DNA of 64,000 nt from Rhizobiales bacterium CCH3-A5 (lineage in GTDB: Bacteria > Pseudomonadota > Alphaproteobacteria > Rhizobiales > Beijerinckiaceae). Shown here one piece after another: positions 61,971-64,000 of the stretch (positions are counted from its first letter, which is position 1; each line of letters begins with the position of its first letter). Both the position numbers and the translations under genes were made by a program. The notes below the pieces were generated by a model that did not search any database, was not told where the DNA came from, and saw nothing but the letters and a program-made list of their open reading frames with translations. The stretch lies in NCBI GenBank assembly GCA_001556025.1, contig LSIB01000190.1:107001-171000 (forward strand). Direction: 5' to 3'.

Positions 61971-63371
61971 GTGTCGAAGACCGATTACATCGTCAAGGAC
62001 ATCAGCCTCGCGGATTACGGCCGCAAGGAAATCAACATGGCCCAGGACGAGATGCCGGGCCTGATGGCCATCCGCGAGGAGCACAAGGGCAAGTTCCCGC
62101 TCAAGGGCGCGCGTATCGCCGGCTGCCTGCACATGACCATCCAGACCGCCGTGCTGATCGAGACGCTGAAGGATCTCGGCGCGGATGTGCGCTGGTCGTC
62201 GTGCAACATCTTCTCGACGCAGGATCATGCGGCGGCCGCGATCGCGGCTTCGGGCACCCCGGTCTTCGCCATCAAGGGCGAGACGCTCGAGGAGTACTGG
62301 GAATACGTCCTCAAGACCGCGACCTGGGGCGACGGCGGCACGCCCAACATGATCCTCGACGATGGCGGCGACCTGACCATGCTGATCATCCTCGGCGCCG
62401 AAGCCGAGGCCGGCAAGGCCGAGTTCCTCGACAAGCCGGGCAATGACGAGGAGACCATCTTCTTCGCGCTGATCAAGCGCGAGCTGAAGGCCAATCCCGG
62501 CTGGTTCACGAAAACCCGTGACGCGATCAAGGGCGTCTCGGAAGAAACCACCACCGGCGTCCATCGCCTCTATGAACTGGCCAAGGCCGGCCGCATGCCG
62601 TTCCCGGCAATCAACGTCAACGACTCGGTCACCAAGTCGAAATTCGACAACCTCTATGGCTGCCGCGAGTCGCTGGTCGACGCAGTGCGCCGCGGTACCG
62701 ACGTCATGATGTCGGGCAAGGTCGCGGTCGTCGCCGGCTATGGCGACGTCGGCAAGGGCTCGGCCGCCTCGCTGCGCCAGGCCGGCTGCCGCGTGCTCGT
62801 CACCGAGATCGACCCGATCTGCGCGCTGCAGGCGGCGATGGAGGGCTACGAGGTCGTCACCATGGAGGACGCCGCTCCGCGCGCCGACATCTTCGTCACC
62901 GCCACCGGCAACCTCGACGTCATCACCGTCGACCATATGCGCGCGATGAAGCACCGCGCCATCGTCTGCAACATCGGCCACTTCGATTCGGAGATCCAGG
63001 TTGCCGGCCTGAAGAACTTCAAATGGGACAACGTCAAGCCGCAGGTCGACGAGATCGAGTTCCCCGATGGAAAGCGCATCATCCTGCTCTCGGAAGGCCG
63101 CCTGGTGAATCTCGGCAACGCCACCGGGCACCCGTCCTTCGTGATGTCCTGCTCGTTCTCGAACCAGACGCTGGCCCAGATCGAGCTCTGGAACCACCAC
63201 GCCAAATACGAGAACAAGGTCTACACCCTGCCCAAGCATCTCGACGAGAAGGTCGCGGCGCTGCACCTCGCCAAGGTCGGCGCCAAGCTGACCGTGCTCA
63301 ACGACGCGCAGGCCAAATATCTCGGCCTGGCCCCGACTGGCCCGTTCAAGCCGGAACTCTACCGCTACTGA
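61971..63371 (+). CDS. ahcY: S-adenosylhomocysteine hydrolase
   Basis: The 466-residue NAD-dependent enzyme splits SAH to adenosine and homocysteine, clearing the by-product of methyltransferases. Seen are [53 protein letters not shown] (NAD site) and [11 protein letters not shown]. It starts at GTG 61971, after CAGGAG. A strong terminator follows, and a palindromic operator candidate and a family-3 repeat lie upstream. Confidence 0.97.
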   Translation: MSKTDYIVKDISLADYGRKEINMAQDEMPGLMAIREEHKGKFPLKGARIAGCLHMTIQTAVLIETLKDLGADVRWSSCNIFSTQDHAAAAIAASGTPVFAIKGETLEEYWEYVLKTATWGDGGTPNMILDDGGDLTMLIILGAEAEAGKAEFLDKPGNDEETIFFALIKRELKANPGWFTKTRDAIKGVSEETTTGVHRLYELAKAGRMPFPAINVNDSVTKSKFDNLYGCRESLVDAVRRGTDVMMSGKVAVVAGYGDVGKGSAASLRQAGCRVLVTEIDPICALQAAMEGYEVVTMEDAAPRADIFVTATGNLDVITVDHMRAMKHRAIVCNIGHFDSEIQVAGLKNFKWDNVKPQVDEIEFPDGKRIILLSEGRLVNLGNATGHPSFVMSCSFSNQTLAQIELWNHHAKYENKVYTLPKHLDEKVAALHLAKVGAKLTVLNDAQAKYLGLAPTGPFKPELYRY

Positions 63372-63399
63372 CATCGCCCACGCCTTGCGCAAGTCGACA

Positions 63400-63433
63400 G
63401 GGGCCCGGCGTCAAGCCGGGCCCCTTTTCGTTT
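63400..63433 (+). terminator. Intrinsic terminator after ahcY
   Basis: GGGGCCCGGC and GCCGGGCCCC form a perfect 10-bp stem with a 5-base loop, followed by TTTTCGTTT. Confidence 0.93.
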
Positions 63434-63717
63434 GGGCGAAGCAATACCACTAATAGATGCCCGACTCGTGCCTGCGTCTATCTGTTGAGGCGCGCCTGAT
63501 TGCGCTGCAACAGCGCTCGAAATCCTCCGCTTTACGACCGATTAAGCACTTCCTGACGGACTCGCGCGACGATTACAGTGGCAGTGATTCGGGTTGGGTC
63601 CGGCGCGGCGACGCGCGAGGCGACCTGGGATTGGCGGCTCCTGAGCGTTGGCGTTGTGGCGGGCGTTTCAAGTCGGCTGGCCTTCCTGCCTCACCAGATG
63701 ATGACGGACCTTTGGGA
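63434..63717. other. Upstream region of the sensor-kinase gene with GANTC sites
   Basis: This 284-bp noncoding stretch contains three GANTC sites (63463, 63559, 63586), the CcrM methylation target of cell-cycle promoters. I see no other gene in it. Confidence 0.45.
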
Positions 63718-64000
63718 ATGATGCGCGCGCGGCGACAGGACACAGGCGTGAGGCGCGGCCTGCTCGCGGGGCTGGCCACGTCGCAGGTCCCGGCGGCCGC
63801 TTTCGCCCAGAGCGAGGCCGTGTCGACGCCGCTGCGCACCGACCTGATCGGCGCCGGCAGCCTCTCGCTCATGCTGGCGGGGCTGGCCGTCTTCGCCGCG
63901 ACCACCTCGATCTTCTATGTCCGTGAGCGCTCGCGCTGGCACCGGCGCGAGACGGAACTCGCGACCGAACTCGAGGCCGCGCGCGGTCATCAGGACCGGC
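63718..64000 (+). CDS. N-terminus of a membrane sensor histidine kinase, DivL-like by position
   Basis: The 94 visible residues run off the window edge. They have a signal-like stretch ending AFAQ, a transmembrane segment (AGSLSLMLAGLAVFAATTSIFYV), and a coiled-coil start RERSRWHRRETELATELEAARG, typical of PAS-type kinases. In rhizobia the gene after ahcY encodes a PAS histidine kinase of the DivL type, which suggests the call; no kinase motif is visible here. The start may be ATG 63718 or 63721. Confidence 0.65.
   Translation, partial: MMRARRQDTGVRRGLLAGLATSQVPAAAFAQSEAVSTPLRTDLIGAGSLSLMLAGLAVFAATTSIFYVRERSRWHRRETELATELEAARGHQDR

Overview
This window looks like the replication-origin region of a high-GC alphaproteobacterium of the order Hyphomicrobiales (Rhizobiales). 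Bosea or a close relative is my best guess, but the genus is inferred. The evidence is the gene order leuS-lptE-holA / parB-parA-rsmG-mnmG-mnmE-rho-hemJ-hemE / [origin] / PPDK-regulator-maf-aroE-coaE-dnaQ / secB-Tim44-mltA-Smr, and the chvI-chvG-hprK-EIIA-HPr-ahcY block at the right end. No insertion sequence, prophage, CRISPR array or integrase is visible.

Layout. 1-2.4 kb: a cyclic-nucleotide-binding protein (cut by the window edge), an OmpR-type response regulator, a divergent L,D-transpeptidase and YggS. 2.5-6.7 kb: leuS, lptE, holA. 6.7-15.4 kb: the leftward run from hemE down to parB, covering chromosome partitioning, tRNA modification, Rho and haem genes. 15.45-15.92 kb: the predicted chromosomal origin, with a CtrA-type TTAA-N7-TTAA site, DnaA-like boxes, GANTC sites, a parS-like site and an AT-rich palindromic stretch. 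15.9-24.1 kb: the rightward run from the PPDK regulator through coaE/dnaQ, then a TerC-type membrane protein, secB, a Tim44-like protein, mltA, an Smr protein and an XRE regulator. 24.2-28.8 kb: a PfkB-family kinase, a PPOX flavoprotein, pnp and rpsO. 29.1-32.8 kb: a non-homologous end-joining operon (small unknown protein, ku, ligD). 32.8-49.6 kb: apaG, a CDP-alcohol phosphatidyltransferase, a deaminase gene of mosaic composition, tRNA-Gly, a YhiN-like flavoprotein, selO, SCO, a glycosyltransferase, tRNA-Ala, a FYDLN protein, aroA, cmk, a VWA-domain protein, hrpB and a class II amidotransferase. 49.8-53.7 kb: a TRAP permease pair (dctQ, dctM) joined to a NhaD-like antiporter, with no binding protein beside them. 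53.9-64 kb: a DUF4105 protein, pckA, hugZ, chvI/chvG, hprK, EIIA, HPr, ahcY and the start of a sensor kinase that by position is DivL-like.

How the parts connect. ParA/ParB are encoded beside one perfect parS site and four near-perfect ones placed around the origin. Gene directions mostly point away from 15.7 kb on both sides, as expected for an origin. ChvG/ChvI, the HPr kinase and the transport-free PTS (EIIA-Man, HPr) form the usual rhizobial envelope and carbon-state signalling block. ahcY carries a perfect palindrome upstream that resembles an SAH-responsive operator.

The most unusual points are: the mosaic deaminase gene, whose 5' part is much less GC-rich than its 3' part; the small protein translationally coupled to Ku; the TRAP/NhaD operon without a binding protein; three families of long inverted intergenic repeats; and two parS sites embedded in coding sequence, both encoding V-S-R-E-T. 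I did not find a convincing wholly undescribed system.
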